From NCBI GenBank assembly GCA_002077045.2, contig KZ111177.1, positions 66,284-130,283 on the forward strand: DNA of 64,000 nucleotides, given 5' to 3'. Origin of the DNA: Rachicladosporium sp. CCFEE 5018. Lineage: Eukaryota > Ascomycota > Dothideomycetes > Cladosporiales > Cladosporiaceae. Made by a program: the position numbers and the translations under genes. This document shows positions 1 through 11,217 of the stretch, piece after piece; positions within the stretch are counted from its first letter, which is position 1; every line of letters starts with the position of its first letter. The notes under the pieces are model-generated. The model searched no databases. It had not been told where the DNA came from and was given only the letters and a program-made list of their open reading frames with translations.

Positions 1-953
1 ATATCGCATCGCTCGCAATCAAGTCAGCAAACGCAGCTATCCTCAAGGGTGGCAAGGAGTCGACGGAGTCCTTCAAGGTCATCGCATCGGTCATCTCGAA
101 AGCACTGGACAGGACTGAGGTGCCCAACGATTCGATACAATTGGTAGCGACCCGTGATGCGATCGACTCACTACTAGAGCTTAGCAAGTACATCGACTTG
201 GTGATCCCACGTGGTTCGAACGAGCTCGTAAGCTACTGCCAGCGCAAAGCACACATGCCCGTGATGGGTCATGCGGACGGTCTATGTAGTCTCTATATCC
301 ACTCGGACGCTGACAAGAAAATGGCCGTGGATGTCGTGGTCGATTCGAAGACGGACTACCCGGCAGCGTGCAATGCAGTGGAGACTTTACTTGTAAACGA
401 AGATGTGCTGGACACGGTGCTGCCAGACGTTGCGTCTGCCCTGATCGCCAAGGGTGTGAGCTTGCGTTGTGATTCAGCATCGAAGAAAGCGCTCGAGGCG
501 AAGCTGGAGGCTAGCAATCATAACAGCATCACAGCTGCCTCCGACGCCGACTTCGCGACCGAGTTCCTCGACCTTGTCATCGCCATATGCACTATCCCTT
601 CGGGCTCGGGCAGCTCCACATCGGCCGTCGACGCAGCCATAGATCATATTAACAAGCACGGCTCTCACCACACAGACGCCATCATCACAGCGAGCAAAGA
701 AGTCGCAGACCGCTTCTGCAATGGAGTCGACTCTGCGTGCAAGTTCTGGAATTGCAGCACGCGATTCTGCGATGGCATGAGGTTTGGGTTCGGTACAGAG
801 GTCGGTATCAGCACCAATAAAGTGCATGCAAGGGGACCTGTGGGACTCGAGGGACTGATGATCCATGAGTATCGTCTTGCTGGTAATGGGCAGGGTGCGG
901 CCATGTATGGGAGCGGTGGAAGGCAGTATACGCATAAAAAGTTGGCCTTGTAA
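1..953 (+). CDS. PRO2: Gamma-glutamyl phosphate reductase, copy 1 (5' end outside window)
   Basis: Second enzyme of proline synthesis: NADPH-dependent reduction of gamma-glutamyl phosphate to glutamate semialdehyde in the cytosol. The reading frame is open from base 3 (IASLAIKSANAAILKGGKES) to TAA at 951-953, so the gene enters from the left. Family landmarks are the KGGKES loop, the active-site Cys codon at 369-371 in the motif AACNAVETLLV, the GHADG motif after KAHMPV, the SSHHTDAIIT-type segment (here GSHHTDAIIT), FWNCSTRFCDG, and the C-terminal EVGISTNK and HARGPVGLEGL motifs. Unlike copy 2 at 51389, this copy keeps the frame through KAHMPVMGHADG. The first exon and first intron lie outside the window, as copy 2 shows. 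Identification is firm. Confidence 0.95.
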   Translation, partial: IASLAIKSANAAILKGGKESTESFKVIASVISKALDRTEVPNDSIQLVATRDAIDSLLELSKYIDLVIPRGSNELVSYCQRKAHMPVMGHADGLCSLYIHSDADKKMAVDVVVDSKTDYPAACNAVETLLVNEDVLDTVLPDVASALIAKGVSLRCDSASKKALEAKLEASNHNSITAASDADFATEFLDLVIAICTIPSGSGSSTSAVDAAIDHINKHGSHHTDAIITASKEVADRFCNGVDSACKFWNCSTRFCDGMRFGFGTEVGISTNKVHARGPVGLEGLMIHEYRLAGNGQGAAMYGSGGRQYTHKKLAL

Positions 954-1708
954 TATACTACCAACAGGTCGTGTAGTGCAACATTACATACCGTTTGAGC
1001 CCATGTACAAGAGGAAGCCTCGTGAGATGGCGCTCAAATGTACGATGTAGCTGTCCGGCTTGCAGTGCCGGGGTGGGCGTAGCAGATTCGGCTATCAGGT
1101 TGCACTGCAGGGCTCCCGTCGAGAGACGACCTCATGTGCAACCTCATCCGTAAGGCTGGTCCTGCTCTGCATTGCTTGACAGCTGATAAGAATATGCTGT
1201 TCATACAGAACTGTTTGGCAATTGACTTTTGTCGAGTCGCGTTCGGCGATTGATGTCATGGCAACAGGCAAGCTCGATCGGGGCGCCTTCCGTCAATTCT
1301 TTTGACTTTTGTGCTCGTCTCATGTCCTTGTACAACTGCAGCGACAATCACAGTCGCTTCCGAGGTCGGTACGAGCACAAGCACATGCACATGGACACGA
1401 TGCGATGCGATGCAAAGATAAGCACAACCAGCAGGCAAGTGAGGTAGCCTTGCGTCTTGTCAGCAGAGCACCGTACGTCAGAACAGACTCCACCTCATGC
1501 AGTGTGAGACATCGACACAGTAGCATCAACAACGTAACCCCGCAGCGTTCTGCTAGCACTAGTAGGCTGTGATAGCAGGAAGCCCGAAGTACCAAGACGA
1601 GCCGGGGTGCCATGCGAATAGACTTGTTGAGTACATAACCATTGGTCTGCCTGAACTGGGTTCTGAGTGACCTTCCTGGTCTTCTCTACAACTCTATAAA
1701 TCGCCATC
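954..1708. other. Intergenic: PRO2 3' flank and hexosaminidase promoter
   Basis: No convincing gene is seen; only short unsupported reading frames occur. The segment is also present in copy 2 (52840-53607). A TATA-like ctataaat lies at about 1691-1698, just before the hexosaminidase ATG; copy 2 has ctgtaaat there, so it is probably not an essential TATA box. Confidence 0.6.
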
Positions 1709-3496
1709 ATGCGGCTTCTACTCACAAGTATCCTCTGCCTTCCCACTGCTTGGGCTATTTGGCCATTACCGTCTACGTACACTCATGGCAACACAAGGCT
1801 TTGGATCGACCCAAGTATAAAGATCACCTACAACGGCGCGGGACAGGTACTTGAATCTTCTCCGGTGGGCACTCAGCCTGACCCTCACTCATCTCATTAC
1901 TTGCAGAAATCATTGATCACCTATCACTCTTCGTGGAGTGGTAATAACTCAGCTACACATCAGATCGTTTCCAATGCGATCCAAAGGACTCATGATACAC
2001 TGTTCGGCAAGCTCTTCGTGCCGTGGAAGTTCCATCCAAGGTTCTCGGACTTTGAGCCGGACTGCAATGATAAGCTCTTCGTCAAGAGCATCTCTCTCCA
2101 GCAGAACGCCACGGATCCCGCAGATATCCTCAAGCCGGCGCTGGGGGGCGTGAGTGAGGCATACACACTTGCCGTGACAGAGAGCGGTGATGTAACCATC
2201 ACATCTTCGTCCTCGATCGGACTGTCGTACGGCTTGACGACATTCACCCAGCTCTTCTTCGAGCATACTGATGGCGGAGCATACACGAGCCTCGCGCCCG
2301 TGTCAATTACCGACGCTCCGAAGTTCGCGTGGCGAGGTCTTAATGTTGACACTTCGCGGACGTTCAAGCCGATGATCGATTTGTACCGCACTGTTGACGC
2401 CTTGGCTTACAGCAAATTCAATCGCCTGCACTGGCACATTACAGACTCGCAGTCATGGCCATTGGAAATTCCGTCGATGCCGGAGCTGGCTGATAAGGGT
2501 GCATATATTGGGTTCCAAAAGTACTCGCCCGAGGATGTGAGGGCGCTGCAGGAGTATGGCTCTTTGCTGGGTGTGCAGGTGGTCATGGAGATCGACCAGC
2601 CAGGTCACACCTCGTCAATTGCGTTCAGTCATCCGGAGCTGATTGCTGCATTCGAAGTACTACCGAATTGGGATACCTATGCTGCTGAGCCGCCGTCTGG
2701 CACGCTCAAGCTGAATTCGACTGCTGTGTACGAGTTCTTGGAGAAGCTATTCGATGATCTGCTTCCGCGTCTGAAACCACTGACTCAATACTTCCATCTC
2801 GGCGGCGACGAAGTGAACCTCAACGCCTACAATCTCGACGATACAGTCGGCTCGAACTCCACTGAGATACTGCAACCTCTGATACAGAAGTTCATGGACC
2901 GCAACATGGCCCAAATTGTAGCCGCAAACTTCACACCCCTAGTCTGGGAAGAAATGCTCCTCACCTGGAACCTCACTCTCCCCTCCCAAACGCTGATCAA
3001 CAGCTGGCAGAGCGACGAGAACGTCGCAGCCATAGCGAGCAAAGGCTACAGAGTCATAGCTGGCAATTACAACTACTGGTACCTCGACTGTGGCCAAGGC
3101 CAATGGCTCGACTTCCGGCCCGGTGCTTCTTCAGCACAATACTGGCCCTACCCAGACTACTGCTCTCCTCGCCACAACTGGCGGGTGATGTACTCCTACG
3201 ATCCGTTGTCTGGTGTTCCAGCCAATGCAACGCAGTTTGTCGTTGGCGGGGAAGCGCACATCTGGAGCGAGCAGACTGATGCTGTCAATCTGGACCAGAT
3301 GGTTTGGCCTAGGGCTTGTGCGGCTGGGGAGGTGCTGTGGTCTGGGGCTAAGGATGAATTTGGGCAGAATCGGAGTCAGATTACAGCGAGTCCTAGGCTG
3401 AGTGAGATGAGGGAAAGGCTTGTCGCAAGAGGGGTGAGGGCTGAGCCGATTCAGATGCCGTTTTGTACTATGAATGGGACGCAGTGTGCGCTGTAG
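1709..3496 (+). CDS. Beta-N-acetylhexosaminidase, GH20 (copy 1)
   Basis: Secreted exo-enzyme that removes terminal N-acetylhexosamine, as in chitin turnover. The first residues MRLLLTSILCLPTAWA form a signal peptide. An N-terminal GH20b-like region is followed by the TIM barrel: GLNVDTSRTF, LHWHITDSQSWP, EIDQPGHTSS, and HLGGDEVN with the catalytic Asp-Glu pair encoded at 2807-2812. Several NxS/T sites suit a secreted glycoprotein. The frame is open throughout, but 1847-1906 has a GT donor, a CTGAC branch sequence and a TTGCAG acceptor, is 60 nt long and is phase 0. In copy 2 the same 60 nt contain an in-frame TAG. I therefore read exons 1709-1846 and 1907-3496, giving 575 residues. The C-terminus is complete (FCTMNGTQCAL). 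Confidence 0.95.
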   Translation: MRLLLTSILCLPTAWAIWPLPSTYTHGNTRLWIDPSIKITYNGAGQVLESSPVGTQPDPHSSHYLQKSLITYHSSWSGNNSATHQIVSNAIQRTHDTLFGKLFVPWKFHPRFSDFEPDCNDKLFVKSISLQQNATDPADILKPALGGVSEAYTLAVTESGDVTITSSSSIGLSYGLTTFTQLFFEHTDGGAYTSLAPVSITDAPKFAWRGLNVDTSRTFKPMIDLYRTVDALAYSKFNRLHWHITDSQSWPLEIPSMPELADKGAYIGFQKYSPEDVRALQEYGSLLGVQVVMEIDQPGHTSSIAFSHPELIAAFEVLPNWDTYAAEPPSGTLKLNSTAVYEFLEKLFDDLLPRLKPLTQYFHLGGDEVNLNAYNLDDTVGSNSTEILQPLIQKFMDRNMAQIVAANFTPLVWEEMLLTWNLTLPSQTLINSWQSDENVAAIASKGYRVIAGNYNYWYLDCGQGQWLDFRPGASSAQYWPYPDYCSPRHNWRVMYSYDPLSGVPANATQFVVGGEAHIWSEQTDAVNLDQMVWPRACAAGEVLWSGAKDEFGQNRSQITASPRLSEMRERLVARGVRAEPIQMPFCTMNGTQCAL

Positions 3497-4323
3497 TGGA
3501 CCAGGAGGAAAAGCTGTGGAACAATGAAGCCATTGGTCTCAACGGCCCGACAAGTGCGTATCAGCTACCATCACCTGCTCGCATACATGGAGTAGAAGTC
3601 GTCGGCATCGTTGTGCTTGGGCTTTGACGCGGCAAGATTTGACGTAACGATGTACCCATGTGTCCGTACCATTGCCGGCATGTGTCATGCCCGCAGCATC
3701 GATTCGATGAACTGCACAATTGCAGCTTTTGCTGTGCACGTGAGGGGACGCCACTACGCAGGTCTCGTGTACTAAAAATGATCTGCAGGCACAGCTCACC
3801 CGATTCCCTTCGCATCCAGGTACCGGATGCGTGGCCGAGGAGGCGCATGTTGCTAGCGCACCAAGCTCGTACTGTGCCGACTGTTGCCGCGATGTTTTTA
3901 TCGCAGAACAGCTGATGACCTTGATATTGCGAATAGCACGCAAGTGGTTGGTAGGACAGAATATCACCACCCACACAGGAACATAGAGGTATTGAGCGAA
4001 GATCTCCTTGCACCGTTTTCCACAATCCTTCTCCCGTGTCACCGCCTTCGATAAGAGCTTACTCCCGCGATTGGGTGGTAAGGCTGTCTTGCTTGAGACC
4101 CTCCCAAGTACTCGGAAGGCTGAGGTATTAGAAAGCTATACTTATACGTGTCGGGCCGCCTCAAAGCGTGACGATTCACTCGTAAGACTCTGACGATTCG
4201 GTTCTACTACCAAACCGTAGCTCTCCCGACTGTGTCAGATCTCCTCCAGGAAGACATTCCATGGACTGAGCTCCGGACTTCAAATACCTACTACCAAGCT
4301 CGTCGAGAGCAGAATCTGCAGCC
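3497..4323. other. Intergenic: between hexosaminidase and GDH2
   Basis: Contains the 3' flank of the hexosaminidase and the GDH2 promoter. A minus-strand frame of over 140 codons is open in both copies, but it matches no family I know and its ends differ between copies, so I do not call it. No RNA gene is recognised. Confidence 0.55.
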
Positions 4324-7300
4324 ATGGCTTCACTTACACCGAACGGCGCAAATGGCACCACACAAGCGCACAACAAGCTCCTCGACACCGTCATCCGCGA
4401 ACCCTCTAGACACCCCTCCCCTCAGCCTACACATCTCGGTGTGCCAGGCTCTCCCAACCCGCACGTCCTGCATGAGAGCGGCAGCGGCTATGTCGCACCA
4501 AAATTTGAGGGCAAAGCAAAGCAGATGGAGGATGTCATGACCGAGCTAGACGCTGCCGAGTTCATCCCAGAGGACTTCGTGAAGACCGAGACGGAATGGT
4601 TCTACAACGCCCTGGGGATCGATGATATGTATTTCAGCACAGAGACTGTAGCGGCGATTGCGAGCCACATCCACTCGCTTTGGGCTGCGAAGGTCGCTGC
4701 TTATGCCAGAGGAGGTGGAGACGGACCGATCCAGATCCAGCTGGATAAGGAGGATGTGGACCATGCGGTGTACATCGATACGAGCACGCCAGGAATTACC
4801 AACGCTGGTGGACCGAAGTACGAGGAGAGGCTGGAGACGAAGTACCTGGACGGAAGTCGAGGCGCGAAGAGCTTCCGGGTGGAGACCTTCAGGGCAACAA
4901 GCTCGGATGCGGCGGTGCAGTCGATCAGGTGCTACTTCGTGTACCAGGCGAGCTTCAAGAACAAGACGCCCGAAGTGGGTGAGACGAGGATTGAAGTACT
5001 TGGCGACGAGAGGTTCCTGCAGAAGACTACCAAGAATACGAAGCAGGTGTACCAGGGGATCATGGACCAAGCTGTCCAGCGCACTGGACCCGTGATCGAT
5101 ATGTACGACGTCGAGGGTCAGCGGGAGAAGCGACTTATCGTAGGCTTCAAGCAAGGTAGTGCCTTGGGCTTGTTCTCTGCACTGAGCAACCTCTACCACT
5201 ACTACGGCCTGACGTCTTCGAGGAAGTACGTTGAGCAGTTCTCAAATGGAATCACAATCATGTCGATCTACCTTAGACCCTCGCCAAACAGCACGAGCAA
5301 GCACCCTCCGATCGAAGCCAGCATCCACCAGATCACAAAGGAGATCTCACTTTTGTACTGCATACCACAGAACAAGTTTCAGGCGCACTTCATCGCCGGA
5401 AAGATGTCGTTGCAGGAGTCGATATACGCTCATTGCGTCTGGATCTTCGTGCAGCACTTTCTTAACCGTCTGGGGAGCGAGTATAACACACTGGCAACGA
5501 TGCTCGATAGCAACAACAACGCACATGCCGAAATTCTGGGTAAGCTGAAGAAGCGCCTGAGAAACGAGACATTCACCGCAGACTACATCCTCGAGATCAT
5601 TAATCAGTACCCCGATCTCGTCCGCCCACTGTACTTAGCTTTCGCCAACACGCATTACGTTCAGACGCGTGGCGAGGAGGATAACTTCCTCCCGACTCTT
5701 TCGTATCAGCGGATGACGATCGATAGAGCACTTACGGACTCTGAGCTGGCTGGGCTCATTTCAAAGACCGCCGTCAATGAGCACCACGAGATGGTCATGA
5801 CCGCCTTCCGAGTCTTCAACAGCTCCGTGCTGAAGACAAACTTCTACACACCCACCAAAGTCGCTTTGTCGTTCCGATTGAATCCAACGTTCTTGCCCGT
5901 CGAAGAGTATGCACAACCACTCTACGGCATGTTCTTGGTGATCAGCTCGGAATTCAGAGGCTTCCATCTCCGCTTCCGCGACATCGCGCGTGGTGGCATT
6001 CGCATCGTCAAGTCTAGGAGCCGCGAAGCGTATGGCATCAACGCTCGGTCGATGTTCGACGAGAACTACAATTTGGCCAATACTCAGCAAAAGAAGAACA
6101 AAGATATCCCGGAAGGCGGCAGCAAGGGTGTCATCTTACTAGACTTTTTGCACCAAGACAAGGCTCGAGTGGCGTTCGAGAAGTACATCGATTCGGTCAT
6201 GGACCTGCTGCTGCCACCTACAAGTCCTGGCATCAAAGACCCGATCGTCGACCTTCACGGCAAAGAGGAGATCTTGTTCATGGGTCCTGATGAGAACACC
6301 GCTGATCTCGTCGACTGGGCAACAGAGCATGCTCGCATTCGCGGCGCACCTTGGTGGAAGTCCTTCTTCACTGGCAAGTCTCCCAAGCTCGGTGGCATCC
6401 CCCACGATCGCTACGGCATGACCACGCTTAGTGTGCGTGAGTACGTGCTGGGCATCTACCGTAAGCTCAATCTCGACGAGCGTGAGGTCCGCAAGCTGCA
6501 GACAGGTGGTCCAGATGGCGATCTGGGCTCAAACGAGATCCTTCTCAGCAACGAGAAGTACGTAGCCATCGTCGACGGCTCCGGCGTACTCGTCGACCCC
6601 AACGGTCTAGACCGTACCGAGCTCCTGCGTCTAGCAAAGAACCGAAAGATGATCTCCGACTTCGCCGCCTCGAAGCTCAGCTCCGCAGGCTACCGCGTTC
6701 TAGTCGAAGACTCCAACCTCACCCTTCCCTCCGGCGAAGTAATCAACAACGGCACCACCTTCCGCAACACCTTCCACCTCCGCAACCAAGAACACTACGA
6801 CATCTTCGTCCCCTGCGGCGGCAGACCAGAAAGCATAGACTTCTCCACCGCCACGAAGCTGATCAAAGGCGGCAAACCTTGCATCCCGTACATAGTCGAA
6901 GGCGCGAACCTGTTCATCACACAAGAAGCCAAGCTCCGCCTCGAAAAAGCCGGCACGGTGATCTTCAAAGACGCTTCCGCGAATAAAGGCGGCGTCACGT
7001 CCTCCTCGCTCGAAGTCCTCGCAAGTCTTTCTTTCGACGACGCAGGCTTCATAGAACATATGTGTGTCCGCCCCGATGGCACCGTGCCAGCTTTCTACGA
7101 GGAGTACGTGAGGCAAGTGCAAGCTACGATTCGGGAGAACGCGAGGCTGGAGTTTGAGGTGTTGTGGCGGGAGGGCGAGGCTACGGGAGAGAGCAGGAGT
7201 ATTCTCAGTGATCGGCTAAGTGTGGCTATTACGAGGATGGATGAGGAGTTGCAGGCTACAGAGTTGTGGGATAATGTTGAGCTGCGGAGGAGTGTGTTGA

Positions 7301-7570
7301 GTGATGCGTTGCCGCAGCTGTTGTTGCAGCAGATTGGGTTGGAGAAGATTATGGAGAGAGTAAGTTATTCTCGTCTTAACGTGCTGTGGCGATTCTGATT
7401 GCTAATTTGGTGGTGCGCAGGTACCGATCAACTACCTCAAAGCCATCTTCGGCTCCTTCCTGGCGAGCAGGTTCATCTACAGCATGGGCATATCTGCTTC
7501 GCCCGTGAGCTTCTTCGCGTTCATGAACTCGAGAATGAGTCGATCGAAGGCCGCGATCAATGGGCAATAG
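4324..7570 (+). CDS. GDH2: NAD-specific glutamate dehydrogenase, large type (copy 1)
   Basis: Catabolic enzyme converting glutamate and NAD to 2-oxoglutarate, ammonium and NADH, used when glutamate is the nitrogen or carbon source. Exon 1 is 4324-7359; a 61-nt phase-0 intron lies at 7360-7420 (gtaagt donor, gcgcag acceptor); exon 2 is 7421-7570, starting VPINYLKAIFGSF and ending KAAINGQ. Total 1061 residues, the usual size of the fungal 115-120 kDa class. Landmarks are the FRDIARGGIRIV segment, PEGGSKG near residue 596 (substrate region), GPDENTAD, GGPDGDLGSNEI near 728 (dinucleotide region) and EGANLFIT near 860. The long N-terminal regulatory part is typical of this class. Only about a dozen residues differ from copy 2 despite many silent changes, so both copies have been under purifying selection. 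Confidence 0.97.
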
Positions 7571-8096
7571 CATTGCTGCTTTGATGCGGCCCGAAGAGGG
7601 TACCATAGATGAAGATGACCGGCGTTTTGGATGGAATGCGAAATAGACTTCGCAGTAAAATTGCGGTAATAGAAATTTGAGCATTCCGCAGAAGCCGGAC
7701 TCCAAAACATCACACGAGCCAGACCATGCAGATTGGAGAGTTTGTTTATGTTCCAGCGTGCCTCGTGACCTTGACGCTAGCCTTGCCTTCATCGCACCAG
7801 GCAACTTCGTCAAGGTCACATCTGTCCAGCTAGCATCAAACATACCGCTCGCTGTCCTTACCAATTGGTCATTCAGTGTATCTCATCTCCGCACGGCTAT
7901 GCGGATGCAAGGTGGTCCACGCAGAGACTCAGTACCAGTCTGCGCACTACCGTTAGTTATCTTCCAGCCCCTTCGCAAGCTCGAGCAGTCACGTTGCCCG
8001 GTCGAAGTCGCGTGCCGTCCACATCCTACTGCGGATGATTGCAGTTAAGGCCAAGTAACTGACGTCCCTCCCAGTCGCTTCGAGTCCTATACCACG
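7571..8096. other. Intergenic: GDH2 3' flank and promoter of the H1-tail-like gene
   Basis: No gene is supported. A frame at 7677-8048 is open, but its copy 2 counterpart differs in start and has no recognisable product. The sequence next to the downstream ATG (gtaactgacgtccctcccag) is nearly the same in both copies and may be a 5' UTR or promoter element. Confidence 0.5.
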
Positions 8097-9207
8097 ATGG
8101 CTCCTAATTCGCCGGCGAAACCAAAGGCGGCCGTTAAGAAGGCCGCACGCAAGAAGGGCTCGCCGAAGAAGGGAACCCGTAAGGCTCCCACGCGTCAGGC
8201 TAAGACGAATACGACCGACGCTGCCGCGGCGAAAAATGCCAAGTCCGGATCTGGGGCTGGAGCGAAGTCTGTCGCCGCGAAGCCGAAGAAGAAGAAGGCA
8301 CCTGCTGCTAAGGATGCTAGGGTGAAGAAGCCTGCCGCGAAGAAGGCCGCGCCGAAGAAGGCTGCGCCCAAGAAAGCGGCTGCTGCTGCGAAGCCAGCAG
8401 CCAAGACAGCTGCTGCTAAGGCGAAGCCTGCGGCGAAGAAGGCCGTGTCCAAAGCGAAGCCAGCTGCGAAGACTGCTGCAGCAAAGGCTAAGCCCGCTGC
8501 GAAGAAGGCTGTCGCGAAGACTAAGCCAGCCGCGAAGAAAGTCGAGAAGAAAGCCAAGCCTGCCGTCAAGAAAGCTGCCGCGAAAGCGAAGCCGGCTATC
8601 AAGAAGGCGGCCGAAAAGGTGAGCCAGACAATCTCGCAGCCCCAGCAATATTGGCGCAGGGGAACAAAGTGCTGCAACCGTGCGCACTACGAGTGCCGTG
8701 AACAGCCGTGTGTCAGCCAATTCGGCGACGATAGTAGCGTCAAGGAGAATGTCAAGGACGTGGCTAACAAGGGCGCGAAAAAGGTAATGGGCAAGAAGGG
8801 CCAAGAAGTCGAGAGCTTCGCTGAGAAGGTTGGGAGCGGTGCGCAGGCTGTCGTTGAGACTGTCGGGAGTCTTGCGCAGAGCGCGGTGGGGGCACTGACT
8901 GGGAGGGTGAGCGACTGTCTGCTACGTGTACGATGATGGGGAGTGGACATCGCGGACGAGGACCTACAACAGTCTGCCAGCCCGCAGAAGGAGAATAAGC
9001 GGTCACCGGTAAGTCAACACGGGCGGCTTCGCTTTTTGTTTCGCAGTCGCTGACGTGAACGCGTAGTCCAAGAGTCCTGCCGAACCGCAATTCGGGCGTG
9101 AGAAGAGTCCGGAGAAGAGTCGCAATGTTAGTTGTGACATGTCTTTCACTTACCTGCGCAAGGTGCTGACATCACGACAGAGCCAGAGCCCGTCTAAGGG
9201 GAGATGA
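8097..9207 (+). CDS. Lys/Ala/Pro-rich histone H1-tail-like protein with short 3' exons (copy 1)
   Basis: Exons by splice signals and frame: 8097-8906, 8973-9008, 9067-9126, 9181-9207, giving 310 residues. Introns of 66, 58 and 54 nt are in phase 0 and recur at the same places in copy 2. Residues 1 to about 175 are AKPAAKKA-type repeats, as in H1 C-terminal tails; no winged-helix globular domain is seen. Next comes an amphipathic stretch (VESFAEKVGSGAQAVVETVG), reminiscent of LEA-type helices. The last three exons (12, 20 and 8 codons) encode Ser-Pro motifs such as SASPQKENKRSP, KSPEKS and SQSPSKGR, possible proline-directed kinase sites. An extra 87-nt in-frame intron at 8619-8705 is likely: gtgagc donor, acag end, and far higher divergence between copies than its flanks. 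The role is probably nucleic-acid binding or packing, but this is inferred from composition only. Confidence 0.75.
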
Positions 9208-10079
9208 TCTAGCGATGTCAAATTCCACGGCTCATGGCTCAGACTTTCGTACTTCTCCCTGTGGAATGAAAGAAGAATGGACGGAAAGGGATGTAAGATC
9301 TATGATAATCGTAATGTGCTTCGAAAGTAAAGACTTCATACTCGCCTGCTTCTTGCTCCACCATCTCGTCTATGGAGATGGTTCTACCTGCCCTAGTATG
9401 TGGGCAGGTGGACACGGCATCAGTGGGCCTGTACGCGCGGTGTGTAATGACTCGTGACTTCTGCATGCCATCGACAGCGCCATCTCTGCCGACGATGAGA
9501 ATGCGTTCACTGCTGCTATCTGCGCTCCAGGCTCCAAGGCACTAGAGACCGCCGCTGCTGAGTGGTGACAAACATTCGCTCAGGAGGCTGAGACGCTGCC
9601 GAAAGGGGCGCGGTGGCGAGGGCGCCGTGAGGCCAGTCAGCATGGCGACGACATGTGTAACGTTCCTATTGCGCAGGCTATTGATAGAGGTCTATCGCCT
9701 TTCCATGCGATGTTGACCTCGTGGACAACCAGGTGGAAGAGAAGAGCAACTTGGAAGTGGTCTTCGCAAAGGTCACCCAAAATTTAAGCTTCGGGTCAGC
9801 CGAAACCCTGCGTTTCTACGAGACTTCAGACAAATGAGCGACATCACATGTAAATGCACATGACTCCCTAAGGAATTTCCCATACGACCATAGCCTCCCA
9901 CACATACTGGCTGCTGATCTTCGACTTCCCGCTCAGGCCACGCACTCGGAATCCAAGAGTCGTTCGATGATACCGCCCTGCGCCTTTAACTCTACATCAC
10001 CCACGCGACAAAGCTCCGGACACCCATTGCGACTTAGTCGCACGCGTTCGATGAAGCCGCAACTTTTTCACCGATCACA
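9208..10079. other. Intergenic: upstream region of the mitochondrial carrier
   Basis: No gene is seen. The left part (about 9480-9720) differs strongly from copy 2. The right part, from about 9779 to the carrier ATG (roughly 300 bases, beginning aaaatttaagcttcgg), has only a handful of changes against 61698-61999. That suggests promoter or 5' UTR constraint, or recent conversion. Confidence 0.5.
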
Positions 10080-11217
10080 ATGAGCTCCCGCGAACCCATA
10101 CCGTCCCCATCGGAACCTCCCGACGCCTCACAGGCCGCCCAGGGCATGCTGTCCATGGAGCCTGCCCCAGAGATACCAATCCCCTATGCCGCCTTCAGAG
10201 TATGGGTCTCCCAAGCCGTAGTCGCCTCTTTCATAGCCGGTGGCGTAGCTGGCGCGATATCCCGGACTGTAGTCTCGCCCTTGGAGAGACTCAAGATCCT
10301 GCTCCAAGTGCAGAATGTCGGGCGGGAGGAGTATAAGATGAGCATCGGCAAGGCGCTGGGCAAGATGTGGAAAGAGGAGGGATGGCGAGGGCTGATGGCA
10401 GGGAACGGCACGAACTGTATACGGATCGTGCCTTATAGTGCGGTGCAGTTCGGGAGCTACAACATCTACAAGAAAGGGTTCGAGCCTTCGCCTGGTGCGC
10501 CTTTGACACCAGTTTCGCGGTTGCTTTGCGGTGCGATGGCGGGCATAACTTCGGTGTCTGTCACGTACCCTCTGGACATCGTGCGGACGCGACTCTCGAT
10601 TCAGACCGCATCGTTCGCCGCTCTCACGAAATCGCCGAATTTACCTGGTTCAAAAGCTCCTCCTCCGGGGCTAAGAGAGAAGCCCGGTATGTGGAGTGTC
10701 ATGAAGGCCATGTACAGGACTGAGGGCGGTGTTGGGGCATTATACCGCGGCATAGTGCCGACAGTCGCAGGTGTGGCACCATACGTGGGTCTGAACTTCA
10801 TGATCTACGAGAGCGTACGAACGTACTTCACCCCGGAAGGAGAGCGAGATCCGAGCAATATTGGCAAGCTTGGAGCTGGAGCGATCTCGGGTGCCGTGGC
10901 GCAGACTTGCACATATCCACTGTATGTCTCTTTTGCTTAGCTATCTTTTGGGTACCACTGACAACCTTGGCAGTGACGTCCTGCGACGGCGCTTTCAGAT
11001 CAATACCATGTCCGGTATGGGCTATCAATACACATCGATCTTCGACGCTGTGCGCAGAATAATGGCACAGGAAGGCCTGAAGGGCCTGTACAAAGGCATC
11101 TCGCCGAACCTGCTCAAGGTTGCGCCAAGTATGGCAGCTTCATGGCTGAGCTTCGAGATGACTAGGGACTTCATCTTGGGCCTCAACCCCGATGTCGCCG
11201 AAGTCGACCACTTCTAG
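10080..11217 (+). CDS. Mitochondrial carrier family protein (copy 1)
   Basis: Solute carrier of the mitochondrial inner membrane (SLC25 fold, three repeats of two helices). Exon 1 is 10080-10921, a 52-nt intron is 10922-10973, exon 2 is 10974-11217; the split Leu codon restores YPLDVLRRR. Total 361 residues. The three signature motifs are SPLERLKILLQ, YPLDIVRTRLS and, across the splice, YPLDVLRRRFQ. Repeat 2 is followed by a long loop with PNLPGSKAPPPG. The sequence resembles the fungal Ypr011c-type carriers, whose yeast member carries adenosine 5'-phosphosulfate and PAPS; that assignment is from general resemblance and the substrate is unproven. Unspliced, the frame ends in a TAG a few codons into the intron, which supports splicing. 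Confidence 0.93.

Noticed and set aside
3539..4042. Minus-strand open frame of 167 codons, also open in copy 2
   Set aside because: No recognisable motif, cysteine-rich odd composition, ends differ between copies, and it lies over the expected GDH2 promoter.
8195..8677. Long Ala/Phe-rich minus-strand frame (and a longer one at 59990-61066)
   Set aside because: It is the exact shadow of the Lys/Ala/Pro repeats on the plus strand; repeats with biased codons stay open on the other strand.
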